A model generated the notes under the pieces. The model had not been told where the DNA came from, ran no database searches, and worked only from the letters and a program-made list of their open reading frames with translations. Made by a program: the position numbers and the translations under genes. From NCBI GenBank assembly GCA_964035545.1, contig OZ037767.1, positions 18,599,759 through 18,663,758 on the forward strand: 64,000 nucleotides of DNA, written 5' to 3'. Shown piece by piece: positions 32,219 through 43,688 of the stretch. The DNA is from Bugula neritina (Eukaryota; Bryozoa; Gymnolaemata; Cheilostomatida; Bugulidae). Position 1 is the stretch's first letter. Each line of letters begins with the position of its first letter.

Positions 32219-34348
32219 CATGATTGCCACAAAACATGCGGCTTGTTTTGTTAAATTTCCAAGCAGTCAGGATTGACATCATTATAATAAGTACAAGAAG
32301 ACAAGCTGAAACCGCAATTGGCATCATAAAGAGATTCAATTTCTTCTTGTTAAAATTGTCTGTGTGAAGATTTAAATTTTTGCTTTGCATTGAAGCCACA
32401 TGGTCAATGTTGGAGGAGGTGACTGTTGTTCTGGGTAATGAAGATGGGGTGTCCTCCACACCCTCACAATTCAGTTGAACGTATTCTAGTGAGAAACCAA
32501 CGCTAAGAATCCATCACAGTGTTTCACAGCAGTTATAATCAATGCATAGATTTTATTTATAGTTCAGTATTGTAGCAAGTGAATTTTTCTCAGTTAGGCA
32601 CTATGTATATGATAATTAACGAGGCAGCTATTGAAGTGTGCTGTTGTATTACCACGTCTTAGTGGTCTAAATGTCTACACTTTAGCCTCAGCAATCACAC
32701 ATCTTAGCCTCAGCAATCACATCAATTGGTAAAAATATCAATATTTCCGTTTTAGGTCAAAAAATAATTACTGCATCACTTTGCACTTTTTGAAAAGACT
32801 TTTATGTGTAGCATGTGTAGTAGTTCTATGTGAAAGCAAAGAGACATAACTCCTAGAATAATGTGTAGGACTTACCAGGGCAGTATGCATAGCATTTCCA
32901 GTAACTTGTAGAGTTAATCAACACGTCATTACATATTTTTGCACAGGATTTATACAACAGAAAGTGGGGGACATGGAAGCACCCTACCTCTATTGGATTA
33001 GCATCACAGTCTTTGTTGGAAAGAATAGATAATTCCCCAATGCATTTTAAAGTTATTGCCCTAAAGCATAAATAACATGTGAACATTATATTATGTATAA
33101 TTATAATATAATGTATTATTATATAATACATAATTAAATAAAGTATAATTATATAATATAAAATTACATAATGTATAATTATATAATGTATGTATAATGT
33201 ATTATAATATCATGTATAATCATATAATACATAATTATATAAAATATAATTGTATAATACATAATTATATAGTATATAATTATATAATACATAATTATAT
33301 AAAGTTTAATTATATAATATAAAATTACATAATGTATAATTATATAATGTATGTATAATGTATTATAATATCATGTATAATCATATAATACATAATTATA
33401 TAATTTATAATTCTATAATACATAATTATATAAAGTATAAGTATATAATATAAAATTACATAATGTATAATTAAATAATGTATAATTAAATAATGTATAA
33501 TTATATAATGTATAATTATATAATGTATAATTATATAATGTATAATTATATAACATAGAGAGCAGCTGTGGTCTAGGGGTTAAAGCATTTGCCTAGTAAA
33601 CACGAAGTCATGGGTTGAGGTGACACAGGCCACTGGTGATGTTAAAAAGAGCATTCAGTCAGAATTGCTCCTGTGCCCCATACATGAATAAGTCCTTAGC
33701 TCTATTTAACAAAAGCCTCTTTCATCTAGACTCTAGATTTTCCTCACAGAGATGGTGACTATAAACTTTTGTGAGTGAGTGAGTTATAATTATATAACAT
33801 GTGAATATTATATAATGCATAATTAGCATGTGAATACTTTGTAATGTACAATCATGTAACATGTGAATATTTTATAATGTATACTCATATAACATGTGAA
33901 TAATATTATGTAATTATTGAATTGAGTCTTTTAATAAAAAACACAAAAGGTGTTTCAATATTTAAATTATAAGTAGCTGTTGATAAAATTGCAGTAGAAA
34001 GGTCAGTTTTGTAATAAAACAATCACACTATGTATATAATTATTTAATTTGACACTATATATAATACAAATGTAGATTTTCAGAGATTTTGTAACCATGT
34101 GATGCATGAATACAGAAAGACTTTATACAAGTTTGCAGTGAACTATTTCAATTTTGGTTGGTGGCTAACTTCCCTAAAACAAGAGTTGACCAACTCTGGT
34201 AATACAAGAACCTTGTTATTTCAACCAAGCAAATGCTTTTATTATAGTTAAATAATAACCAATTGAACTGAGACATATAGAGTTCTGTCACCCACCTAGC
34301 AGAAAGATGTGAGACTGCCAGAACCAGAATCAATTGGAAAATAGTCAT
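32219..34348 (-). CDS. R2: single-pass TNF-receptor-like protein, 3' end not found
   Basis: Exons seen: 34296-34348 (signal peptide, MTIFQLILVLAVSHLSAR), 32876-33060 (185 nt, Cys module) and 32219-32485 (267 nt, stalk and transmembrane helix). Module cysteines fall at 24, 36, 45, 57, 61, 74, 78 and 86, spaced as in R1; NST at 67-69 is an N-glycosylation sequon. The helix (about MMPIAVSACLLVLIIMMSIL) is followed by WKFNKTSRMFCGNHG, then a phase-1 donor (G/gtaagt). Retaining that intron stops after two codons (Gly-Lys), giving a receptor of about 170 aa with a roughly 17-aa tail. A further tail exon probably exists in another part of the intergenic region, or the gene is a short-tailed, decoy-like form. 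Exon lengths equal to R1, R3 and R4 make the assignment firm up to the helix. Confidence 0.7.
33090..33555. repeat. AT-rich tandem repeat (ataattatataatgta-type)
   Basis: Lies in R2 intron 1. Short units around tataattatataatgta form a higher-order repeat of about 160 bp (33140-33243 resembles 33300-33403). Confidence 0.85.
33561..33785 (+). mobile_element. tRNA-Thr(AGU)-derived SINE
   Basis: The head (gtggtctaggggttaaagca ... gcctagtaaacacgaa) follows tRNA-Thr(AGT): A box, then an anticodon arm around TAGTAA and a decayed B box. The body continues tgatgttaaaaagagc to actataaact and ends (gtga)n. Flanks both contain ttataattatataacat, possibly a target duplication, although the local AT repeat makes this unsure. 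It lies in R2 intron 1. Confidence 0.8.
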
Positions 34349-36271
34349 GTTGACTGAGGAACCACTTGTTGAACTGAAAGATAAGTAAAGTATGGTATGG
34401 TATTAGCTGCAGCACTGCCGTAACTCGCTCTGTAATCAAGGCAGCATATTTGTGTATCAATTCTTTATGTTAGATGTGCTGATGAAATAATTATCAAACA
34501 TAATGATGTCATAACCTTTTATGTTCTTAACAACATATTATATGCATAGATGAATTGATTTTGCTGCCAGTGCCTATATATTGTACATTGTACAATATAC
34601 TATACAGCTAGTAGTAAGCCAAAATGCTTCTAACAGTTTCTAAGCCTCTATCGATTGCAATCACATACAAGAGCACATAGGCATTTAGCAAACTAAATGT
34701 GTGTACTTTGCACCTTGGAATACAAATGAAACTGAATCCCAAGTTTGAATACAGCCATAGCGTCCAATACCCAGTCAGACTGTTTAGCTCTGAAGCCTAC
34801 AAATTCTTCTCAAGCTTTTCGACCATCAACTTATATCCTGCTATGAGCAGAATTGATTCAACTGCCTATTTGTAATATATTTCCTGTTACATATCAATAC
34901 AAAAGTAGTCTAGTAATTAGGTCGAAGTATATACAACATATATAAGTTCTGTCTAGTCATTTCCCTTGCTATCAAAACACTACATGCACCCAAATTAGTG
35001 TACCTGCCATTGTGAATTATACACACCACCTACTGTAATAGTATTTTTGCTAGTTAAACTGTGTGTTATTTCAATGAAATAATTGTTATCTTACCACAAA
35101 CCCATCTCTGACCAACAAAATATGACAGTCCTATTTGGCTAGCACAGGCTCAGTCTGTTAATACTACAAGTGAGTATTCACTTTCAAAAAGGAAAGCTGT
35201 TACTAAACATTACAAACTTATTATGCAACCCTACACATATTGCAAAACTTCCCATTAATGAGTATATGTATTTTTTGCCACATTAGATCATGGAATTTCC
35301 AATTTCAATTGGAAGCTTCCATATCACTAGTTTGATAAATGCATTCAGTGTTCGTGTCAGTGCAAGTAGCTAATTTGGGTCAGTTTGAAAGCAAAAACTA
35401 AAGGTAAAGTCTGCCAATTATTATTTTCAAAGAGACCATTAGAATATTAGAACACAGTCATTATAAAGCAGTTACAACTATTTACCAATGCTATTTACTT
35501 GATTTCGATTTTTTTTGTGTTTGAAAAATAAGAACACGGAATGTACAAAGAAAAAAAATTACAATTTATATTCACACTGAATTATTCCATCTAGCCATAC
35601 ACCCGAAATATCTCAAATAACATTATTATGGCCTTTAGAAGGATGTTTCATGAAGAAAAATGATATGAGTGAAACTGAAACATATTCAGAGTTGATTTAT
35701 AGACAGTCTAGGAAAAAGTATCAAAAACTATTCTAATAAAAAGTAAATGATATAAGATGGAACATAATACAAACCATTAAGTGGGTACAGATAAAAACAT
35801 ATTAAAATATAATCATGTTGTGACCGTGACAAAGGTGGACAGTGATTTTTGTAAAGTTAATGTTATAGTAAAATTTGCTAATGTAAAAATTAAACGACTT
35901 GAATTTTTGCATATTTTTTGGTCCAAACATTAAAAGAAGATCACTTAAATAAAAACTAAAGTACAGATTATATAGAACTTGCATTACTATAACTCGAATA
36001 ATCACTATAACTTGTTTTTTCTTTGGCTTTACACCACGGAGTTACTTGTTGCTTTCACAATCTGCACGATGTACAGCTATGACTAACACAGATCAGGTGT
36101 TAGAACAAAACTTCCTAGAGACTGTTATGTAGTCCTGAAGTATATAATGCAGTGAGATTGATGCCAAATACTACTAAGTATTGATGTTTTGTATTAGCAT
36201 GAGTCGTGGCACTAAGTAGAATTGAAGTAGGAATATCAAAGTTCACAGTAGTCTAAAGTAGCTATCTTAAA
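34349..36271. other. intergenic, no gene recognised
   Basis: AT-rich sequence between R2 and R3. No splice-bounded exon or named repeat seen. Confidence 0.45.
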
Positions 36272-39200
36272 CTACGGAAACTTTTCACTGTCACTTCTCT
36301 GACTGTCAACAGGCGAAGACGGAGTTACTGGATCAAATGTTGGTGTTTGAGGAGGCAAAGGAGGTCCAGGGTCTTGCCCGGAGAATTCCCCTGTACACAT
36401 GACTGAAGCATTTACTCTGGAATTTCCATTACCGTCAGTCTGAGAAGAGCTGGCAAAAGCAAGCGGTGTGCTGGTCAGACTTCTGTCTCTCCTATCATGA
36501 CAGCTTCCAGCAGGTGGACATTGTGAAGCAGAAGTTGAAGCATATGGGTGACTGGTGACACTTTTGTTGGGTGATATGTCAACTGTCAGTTTGGTGACAG
36601 CTGTCAGCTTGGTGTCAGCTGTCGGACTCTGTGACAGCGGAGATTCAGATTCTGGGAAAGAAAAGCAGGACTCCTGGGTTGGAGTGACTGGACGCGGGTT
36701 TGGCAGGTACTGGTTTGAATCTAAGTTCGAGTTTGTGCCGGTACAGAGTTTTGGGTAGGGAGGAATTAGCTGAGTCTCTGAAATTGACAAAAGAAGCTAA
36801 GTTCAACAATAACTAAGGCTACACTTTAGCCTTTTCGAACTGATAGACAATTTTTAAACTGCATTCTTGCGATGAGGTAATGTTGACCAAGCATTGTACC
36901 AATGAGGTTACAACTGCGCAATCATCAAAGTTCACACTATACAAGTGTAATAGTATAAAGCACTACTAGTATATCACCTGCGAACTGCAAAATACATTAA
37001 GTAAATCTTTTATTTTGCTCACATTATTTTTATAGGCAATGCTACCACAATGCCCGCAGTAAAGTTGTCTGTTACCTGCGTTAGCATTTTCCAAATTCTC
37101 TGCGACTTCTGGATTCAAATTACGCAACTCTATACCCCTTTCCAGACCTTCAGAATTTGGTGGTAAATCTGAAATAGTTAAACAAACGAATAACCACTGC
37201 ATTGCTCTCTAACGAACATGTGCTCTCACACATACTAGACTATGCAGAAACCCGCAGTATTCACACAGAGATGCATATGTTGGGCTGTCATAGATAGGAA
37301 AGTACGGGGAATGAAGAAATCTCACAATTCTGTCAAAATGCACAAAACATCATCACTAGTTGGTAGCTGAAGCTCTTTGTACCAAAAGTTTCATTTAATC
37401 ACTGTTCATTCAAGGACACTATTGGTGTTAGGTTATGATCTGCTTTTGTATAACGGTCTTACTTCTCTTTCTGTGACGACGGAGCAGGTAAATGGCAATG
37501 ACTACTACAAGGGTTAGTGCGAAACCTCCAACCACAGTACCAGCCACAGTAGCAGTTGCTAAAATATAGCAAAGTTGAGATATTCTTTAGCAAGCAACAA
37601 AATCACAGCACAAATACCAATTTTTTTTTCACGCAAGTTTATAGTCATTATCCCTGTGAGAAACCCCTGATAGAAAGGGTTTTTGTTAAAGCAGGCTAAG
37701 GACTTATTTAAATGAGGCACAGGAGCAATGACTGGACGCTCTTCCTAACATCACCAATGGCCTTTGTCTGGGCTCGAACCCATGACCTTCGTGTTTACTA
37801 GGCAAACGCTCTAACCCCTAGACCACCGCTGCTCCCAAATACCAACATTATAATGTATATAAAATAGAAAGCAATGCAATATGGCACAAAACATAACAAG
37901 TCTGTGAAATAAAGACAATTGTGCAGCAATGTAATACAGTATACAATGTACTAAAATACAATACAGCAATGCAGAGCACTAACTTACGCAGCAATGCACA
38001 ATACAATGCATGCAGTACAATACAATGCAGTAAAATGCAGAGCAATGTGAAGCAACATAGTAAATTGTAGTGCAATGTCCCTATAGATCCAAAATTATAT
38101 GCTATTTATTCTTCTCCCAACTGATTCCGATTCAAAACAAACTTCAGGTAACTTAAAGGTGGCACAAGTTTCAGCGAGTCAGAAGACAAAACACAACTCC
38201 AAACAACATTTAATTTAGTTGTTATCTTCCACTCACAATTGGGGGTTTTCTTGGTATTATCTCTACTTTCTCCTACTCTGGGTTTTGAAAAAACAGAGTC
38301 AGTTGTAACTGTTGTTTTAGCTGCTACCGGAAGAGAGGTTACGGCATCAGTAGTCAACTCCCCTGGCAGCACTTTATCACAGGTATTCTTCGGACTGGAG
38401 AAATATCCTGAATGAATGCAATATATCACCTTCTATATATTACCTAATACACTGCTCAAAGCCTTGATTCTGTAAAACTATGCAACTAATACCAATCTAT
38501 GAAGAAAATTGGCACAAAAGTTCACAGCTTCATCAAAACAAAATACAATCACACTTACAGAACACCTACAGATACACAGAGCTTTCCATGACTTTGTATT
38601 ATGCAAATGGATGCTCATATGGATAAATTTGTGGTTGTGGTTTGCATTACCTAATGGTTGTGGTTTCATTCAATGCAAATGTTTCCAAACATTGAATGAA
38701 AAATCTATTCGAATAATGCACAGCTTGGAAATTTAGAGTATGAGTAAATCACACACATGAGTTTCAGTGAACAATTCTTAACTGGAATAGCGGATATTAA
38801 GTTTTAAACTGTTAAACCAAAATGGAAAAACGTTTATCCCCTTAATTTAAATATCAACATTCCAAACAATCTATGATACAGCTCTACTATTCATGTAGCC
38901 AATGAACAGTGGAGTCTACAGTGTGCAATGAAAGTAGGTCAAACGTATGACATAATGACAATGCAATGGCAGATAAGTGGGACAAAAATATATCAGTAAA
39001 CTAAATGTTGAGCAACTGGTAGTAAGCCCATGGGGCATAGAAGATATCTCAATTATTTTGAGCACAGAGAAAAATTGTTTTCCAGCACTGGTTTCTTGTG
39101 TTAAACAAAAATAATAATTACATTAAATGTAGTTATGATCAACTTATCAACTTATTTGTAAAGTTACTGCACACATAAAATTTATAAGTTGCTGTGAATG

Positions 39201-39900
39201 TTACTGTTACTATGGCAACGCCTACCAGGGCAAGATGATAAACATTGACTCTCCTTTATAGAGCCAAATACCACACCATTGCACAACCCACTGCAGCTTC
39301 TAAACTGAGAGAAGTGCTCAATATAGTAACAGGCATCGACGTCTTCGTGACCGTGAGTTTGGCAGTAAGCGTTGTCTAGTTTACTAAGTGGTCCTGTGCA
39401 CTTCCACACCCTACAATCACAGCTGTGCCGTTAAACTTAGTCCCAGATACCAAGTAATCACAGTATTACATATCTACACACTGTGAATTGAGAATATAAC
39501 TCTGCTTTATTTTCTTGCAAGTAGATAGCACTGAAAGCAAAACTGGTATCTTTACAGCCACAACCAAACTTTATAAATATAGAAGCTTAATTGTGTCACT
39601 AATAATGACAATTGAACTTTTTCAACACTTTGCAGTGATTTGACTTTGTTTTCAGATTTTTAGTTTAGAAATTTACATTATAGTTATATGTGTAGTGTTG
39701 AGAGTAGTCAGTAGCCTATGTGGTGTAATAGTTAGCACACCTGCTTGCAAGTCTGAAATCTCGGGTTCGAATCCTAGTGTGGGCAATTATTTTACAATAT
39801 GATTACTTACTCTTTACTACTGGCTTCTGTGACATCAAGAAAAATAAGTAGCAAACAGGATAAAGCCGGCAGTTGTGACAAACCTTTCTGGATTCTCATT
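36272..39900 (-). CDS. R3: TNF-receptor-like protein with TRAF-motif tail, 6 exons, possible 1-nt frameshift
   Basis: Exons: 39811-39900, 39226-39410, 38237-38407, 37463-37558, 37076-37168, 36272-36777; about 379 aa if exon 1 is read without one extra T. Exon 1 is a signal peptide (MRIQKGLSQLPALSC...), but a run of six T puts TGA in frame; five T would give phase 2, matching R4 and exon 2. The Cys module shows C-x11-C-x10-C-x10-C-x3-C-x12-C-x3-C plus an eighth Cys in exon 3. The stalk is Thr/Val-rich. The helix (about VAGTVVGGFALTLVVVIAIY) is followed by LLRRHRKR. The 170-residue tail is Ser/Pro/Thr-rich with PTQES near 244-248, a P-x-Q-E TRAF-type motif, and a block TSTPLAFASS to MCTGEFS conserved with R4. 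Family and tail motif are good; whether the T is real or a base-calling error is unknown. Confidence 0.78.
37621..37835 (-). mobile_element. tRNA-Thr-derived SINE with 10-bp target duplication
   Basis: On the minus strand: gcggtggtctaggggttaga (A box region), a TAGTAAACACGAAGG anticodon arm, GGTTCGAGCCC B box, and a body shared with the 33561 and 60839 copies, ending in a short T-rich junction. caaataccaa repeats at 37611-37620 and 37836-37845. Inserted in R3 intron 3. Confidence 0.88.
39717..39797 (+). repeat. tRNA-like SINE (family 2)
   Basis: tggtgtaatagttagcac (A box) and ggttcgaatcc (B box) are correctly spaced, but T-arm and anticodon-arm pairing is poor, so a pseudo-tRNA or SINE is more likely than a working tRNA gene. 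It ends gggcaattattttaca, as does the 12110 copy. It is only about 13 bp from the R3 exon-1 donor. Confidence 0.6.
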
Positions 39901-40255
39901 TTAGCACCTGTAATGAGGCAACAGTCTATATTTCGTAAAAAAAAATCTTTAAATAGTTAATTATTATGTATACAACTGAACTTAGGATTTCCAATAAACC
40001 AAATGCATACAAAGCTAATGCTTATATTGTTCACAGTATCATATAGTGATTACTAGTTACTTGTATCTAGGCTTACTAGATTGACTATTGTTTAACTACC
40101 AGTTATCAAGTGATCATTATCAATATGAATATCAATATAAATGTTTGTGCAAAAACATTGTGTTTGTCGTTGTGTAAAAATAAATTTCATTTTGAATATT
40201 TCAAGTTAATTAGTCTCTCTCTCTCTTGCAGTCAGTCGATACGACTATGACTGTT

Positions 40256-43200
40256 TTATGGATTAAGCTTAGATTTGGTTGCAGCTCTCCACACAGCTCT
40301 GTTGTCAGCTGTCTGCTGCCATGAACTCAAGTTTATTGCTCTCCATTTCATATTCCTCTTAGCAACATCTTTAAGTCTGAGTCTAGGTCGCCCTGTATTT
40401 CTTTTACCCTCTTTCAGCTGAGAGTAGAGCAATTGTCTTGGTAGCCGGCTATGTTCCATCCTGTGCACATGGCCTAGCCATCTCAAGTTCTTTTCTATAA
40501 GGATGTCGGCCATGCTTGGCAAATTGGCACGTCTTAATATTTCTTCATTCGTAACTTTGTCATACCATTTTACAGCCATTATGTCTCTCAGTTGCCTCAT
40601 CATGAAAGCGCTTAGCTTCTTTACCTGTGTCCTGTATATTGTCCATGTTTCTGCTCCATACAGCAGGCTTGAGAGCACCACCGCTCTGTAGACTTTACAC
40701 TTTACCCTGATGGATACATGTCTGTTGTTCCAGAGTCTCTGCTGCAGCTTACCGTAAGCCGCACTTGCTTTGCCTAGTCTGTTCCGTAGCTCTTTATCTA
40801 TTTTTGCCGTACAGGAAACAGTGCTTCCTAGATAAGTAAAGTCTGAGGCAAGTACAACTGGTTCTTGATCTATCATGACAACTTCAGGTTCAAGTGGAGG
40901 GTGGATGAGTTTGATTGGCTGGTACATGCATTCTGTCTTTTTTATGTTGATTTTTAAGCTAAACTGAGCCGCTGCTTTTGCAAAGTTGTTCACTAGCACT
41001 TGCATATCTGCAGCGCAATGTGCCACCAAAGCACTGTCATCAGCAAACAACATCTCTCTGACTAGGTGTTTGGTAGTACGGGTCTTAGACTTGAACTGAG
41101 CCACATCAAAGAGGTCAGCCCCATGTCGAGTTTGAATATAAATCCCTTCATTTACATTTTGAAATGCCACCTCAAGCATAGCGGTCAAGTATAATGAAAA
41201 TAGTGTTGGCGCAAGAATACACCCCTGCTTGACACCATTGGTTACTGCAAACTCATTTGAAGCATCTCTACCTTGCACTACCTTGGCTTGCATGCCTGCA
41301 TGAAGAGCTTTTATCAGGTTGGTGACCTTCTCAGTTAAGCCAAACTTCTTCAGTACCCTCCAGAGGCCATCTCTTGATACTGTATCAAAGGCTTTTGTAA
41401 AGTCTATAAATACAGCATACAGCTCCATGTTTTGTTCAGCACATTTTTCTTGAATTTGGCGAAAGCTAAATATCATATCAATGGTGCTCCTGCTGTTTCG
41501 AAAGCCACACTGTGTTTCTGGAAGTATTCCTGGAGTTGTATTTACATTGATTTTGTTGAGGATGATACGGGCCATAATCTTTCCAGCTATAGACAAAAGC
41601 GAGATTCCTCTATAATTACCACAGTCCTTCCTACTACCCTTTTTAAAAATGGGCATAATGTTCGCATTTTTCCAGTTCTGTGGCATCTTCTCATTACTCC
41701 ATATATAAGCAATCAGATCATATAGTCTCTCTTTAAGCCTGATTCCACCGTACTTCCACACCTCAGCTGGAATGCCAAATTCTCCAGGAGATTTATTCTC
41801 CTTGGTTGCATCTATAGCATCCAGAAGCTCATCAAAACTTGGCATATCATCTAGGCTTAATTTGGGTGGCATATTTTTGAGACTATTGAGAGCTTCCTGA
41901 TCCACTTCCCCTGGTACATTCAGCAACAGGTCAAAATGTTGGGCGAACCTTTTTAAGGTATCATTCTTTGCTGTAAGTACTGTTTTACCACTTTGGTCCA
42001 GCAATTGGGCAATTCCCCTGTTCTGTGGCCCATAGACTTCTCTAAGGCCATTGTAAAATGCCTTCATGTTGTTTTTATCAGCTGCCTGTTGGAGTGATTT
42101 TGCTTTTTCCTCCCACCATTGAGACTCTTTCCCTCGAGTGTATTTTTGCAACTTGCTGCGTGCTTGCGCTAATCGGTCAGTGCTACTTCTTGTTCTTCTT
42201 TGTAGTGCTTTTGATTTAGCCTTATTTCGTTCATTAAGTAATGCATTCAGCTTTGCATCATTGTCATCAAACCAATCTTGATGCTTTCTTTCTGCTTTAC
42301 CTAAGACTTTGGTAGCTGTGTTGAAGGCTGAGATCTTTAACCTTTCCCATCTCTCTTCTAAGGTTACACCATCATCATCTCTATAGTCCATTGCCTTATC
42401 CATCTGTTTCTGAAACTCCTGTAGCATATCCTGATTTTGTGGTTTCCCCACATTCAGTTTGCATGCGGAGTTCCCTCTTGTCTTGTTCTTTGCTTTCCTT
42501 AATGCAAATGCTAGCTTGGACCTGATCATGATATGGTCAGTTGAGCAATCAGCACCTCTCATTGCCCTAGTACCTAGCACATCATGCTGGTCTTTCCGTC
42601 TTGTAATCACATAATCGAGGAGGTGCCAATGCTGAGAATGTGGGTGCATCCAGGTGACTTTATGATGCTGCCTGTGCTTAAATACTGTGTTCGTGATAAC
42701 AAGCTGGTATTCAGAACAGAATGCCAGTAGCAGCTCTCCATTTGTGTTACATTTTCCAATTCCTTGATTACCAATAACGCCTGGCCAATTTTGAGCTTCA
42801 CACCCTACTCTTGCATTAAAGTCACCGGCTATAATCAGTTTGTCTGTGATGGATATATTCTTTACTGTTTCTCTCAATTTATTGTAAAACTCCTCTTTCT
42901 TTTCTTCCGTATTTGTCATTGTTGGAGCGTAAGCACTCACTATTGTCACATAATGATTCTTTTTCAGTGGAAGTCTCATGCTTATAATTCTATCACTTAT
43001 TGCTGTTGGTTCTTGCTCTAGATAAGGCATAATTGTATTCCTGATAGCAAACCCCACCCCTGATTCTCTTCTTTCTTCCTCGCCTTTTCCACTCCAAAAG
43101 AATGTGTACCCATTATCAACAAGGCTATCATTCAGGGCAAGCCGAGTTTCACACAAAGCTGCAATGTCGATATCATATCGGCCCAGCTCTTTTGCAACAA

Positions 43201-43387
43201 GTGCTGTCTGCCTCTCTGGTCTTTTTGAATTATTCCGGTCTAGTAATGTTCTAACATTCCATTCTGCTAGTCTCAGAACTTTTCTGAACTTTCCATTGCG
43301 TCCTAGCTGACTTTTCACTGGCTGCCGGAGCGAGAGCAGACCAGCGAGAAACCTTGTTAACCCGGGCGACGTTCGTGCCGGTATCAA
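40256..43387 (-). CDS. LINE ORF2: APE endonuclease / reverse transcriptase
   Basis: An uninterrupted frame of about 1043 codons. The endonuclease has AEWNVRTLL, the CETRL glutamate, GDFNARVG and STDHIMIRS. The reverse transcriptase has GNYRGISLLS, FIDFTKAFDTV (motif A), NGVKQGCILAPTLFSLYL (motif B) and LFADDSALVAH (motif C, FADD). The C-terminal part (YLGSTVS, LLYGAETW, RWLGHVHRM) is typical of RTE-like elements. There is no ATG near the start: 43387 is a TTG codon, and an in-frame TGA lies seven codons upstream, so translation probably depends on re-initiation or on the overlapping upstream frame. The lack of stops suggests a young copy. Confidence 0.92.
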   Translation of the reverse strand: MIPARTSPGLTRFLAGLLSLRQPVKSQLGRNGKFRKVLRLAEWNVRTLLDRNNSKRPERQTALVAKELGRYDIDIAALCETRLALNDSLVDNGYTFFWSGKGEEERRESGVGFAIRNTIMPYLEQEPTAISDRIISMRLPLKKNHYVTIVSAYAPTMTNTEEKKEEFYNKLRETVKNISITDKLIIAGDFNARVGCEAQNWPGVIGNQGIGKCNTNGELLLAFCSEYQLVITNTVFKHRQHHKVTWMHPHSQHWHLLDYVITRRKDQHDVLGTRAMRGADCSTDHIMIRSKLAFALRKAKNKTRGNSACKLNVGKPQNQDMLQEFQKQMDKAMDYRDDDGVTLEERWERLKISAFNTATKVLGKAERKHQDWFDDNDAKLNALLNERNKAKSKALQRRTRSSTDRLAQARSKLQKYTRGKESQWWEEKAKSLQQAADKNNMKAFYNGLREVYGPQNRGIAQLLDQSGKTVLTAKNDTLKRFAQHFDLLLNVPGEVDQEALNSLKNMPPKLSLDDMPSFDELLDAIDATKENKSPGEFGIPAEVWKYGGIRLKERLYDLIAYIWSNEKMPQNWKNANIMPIFKKGSRKDCGNYRGISLLSIAGKIMARIILNKINVNTTPGILPETQCGFRNSRSTIDMIFSFRQIQEKCAEQNMELYAVFIDFTKAFDTVSRDGLWRVLKKFGLTEKVTNLIKALHAGMQAKVVQGRDASNEFAVTNGVKQGCILAPTLFSLYLTAMLEVAFQNVNEGIYIQTRHGADLFDVAQFKSKTRTTKHLVREMLFADDSALVAHCAADMQVLVNNFAKAAAQFSLKINIKKTECMYQPIKLIHPPLEPEVVMIDQEPVVLASDFTYLGSTVSCTAKIDKELRNRLGKASAAYGKLQQRLWNNRHVSIRVKCKVYRAVVLSSLLYGAETWTIYRTQVKKLSAFMMRQLRDIMAVKWYDKVTNEEILRRANLPSMADILIEKNLRWLGHVHRMEHSRLPRQLLYSQLKEGKRNTGRPRLRLKDVAKRNMKWRAINLSSWQQTADNRAVWRAATKSKLNP

Positions 43388-43406
43388 ATACTGTTTCCAT
43401 TGTCAT
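43251..43406 (-). CDS. short LINE ORF1-like frame overlapping ORF2
   Basis: A 51-codon ATG frame (MTMETVFDTG start, RMEC end) overlaps the first 45 codons of ORF2 in another frame. C. elegans RTE-1 is reported to have a similarly short overlapping ORF1. Coding status here is inferred. Confidence 0.4.
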   Translation of the reverse strand: MTMETVFDTGTNVARVNKVSRWSALAPAASEKSARTQWKVQKSSETSRMEC

Positions 43407-43688
43407 AGTCCATAAAACTGCATGCGAAGTGGTTAAGTGAACTTGGCTTTCGCGTTACCATGTTCTCTCTCTCGGCAGGGTGTAAATGGGATCTAGCGGC
43501 AAGAACAGGTCAAGACATGCTAGCATTTACAACCTGCTGCAGTGGCTGGCCGTTATACACGTTTGTCTGTACACGCCCTTGAGTTAATTAGTATTACCAT
43601 GATAATTAATTTACAAAAAATAGGTTAAATTTTTATCTGACAATCAGTTTCACTATCACTGTTAATGAGTCACTGTATCAGTATCACT

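Larger units (their letters stand above)
40215..43581 (-). mobile_element. full-length RTE-like LINE with 11-bp target duplication
   Basis: agttaattagt is repeated at 40204-40214 and 43582-43592. The 3367-bp insert has a short 5'UTR, one long ORF, and a short 3' end finishing in (GA)n rather than poly(A). Size, single APE-RT ORF and simple-repeat 3' end fit the RTE clade; the clade call is inference. Confidence 0.85.

Noticed and set aside
39717-39797. Functional tRNA gene
   Set aside because: A and B boxes are present, but the T-stem has a mismatch and the anticodon arm does not pair well; a related degraded copy at 12110 points to a SINE.
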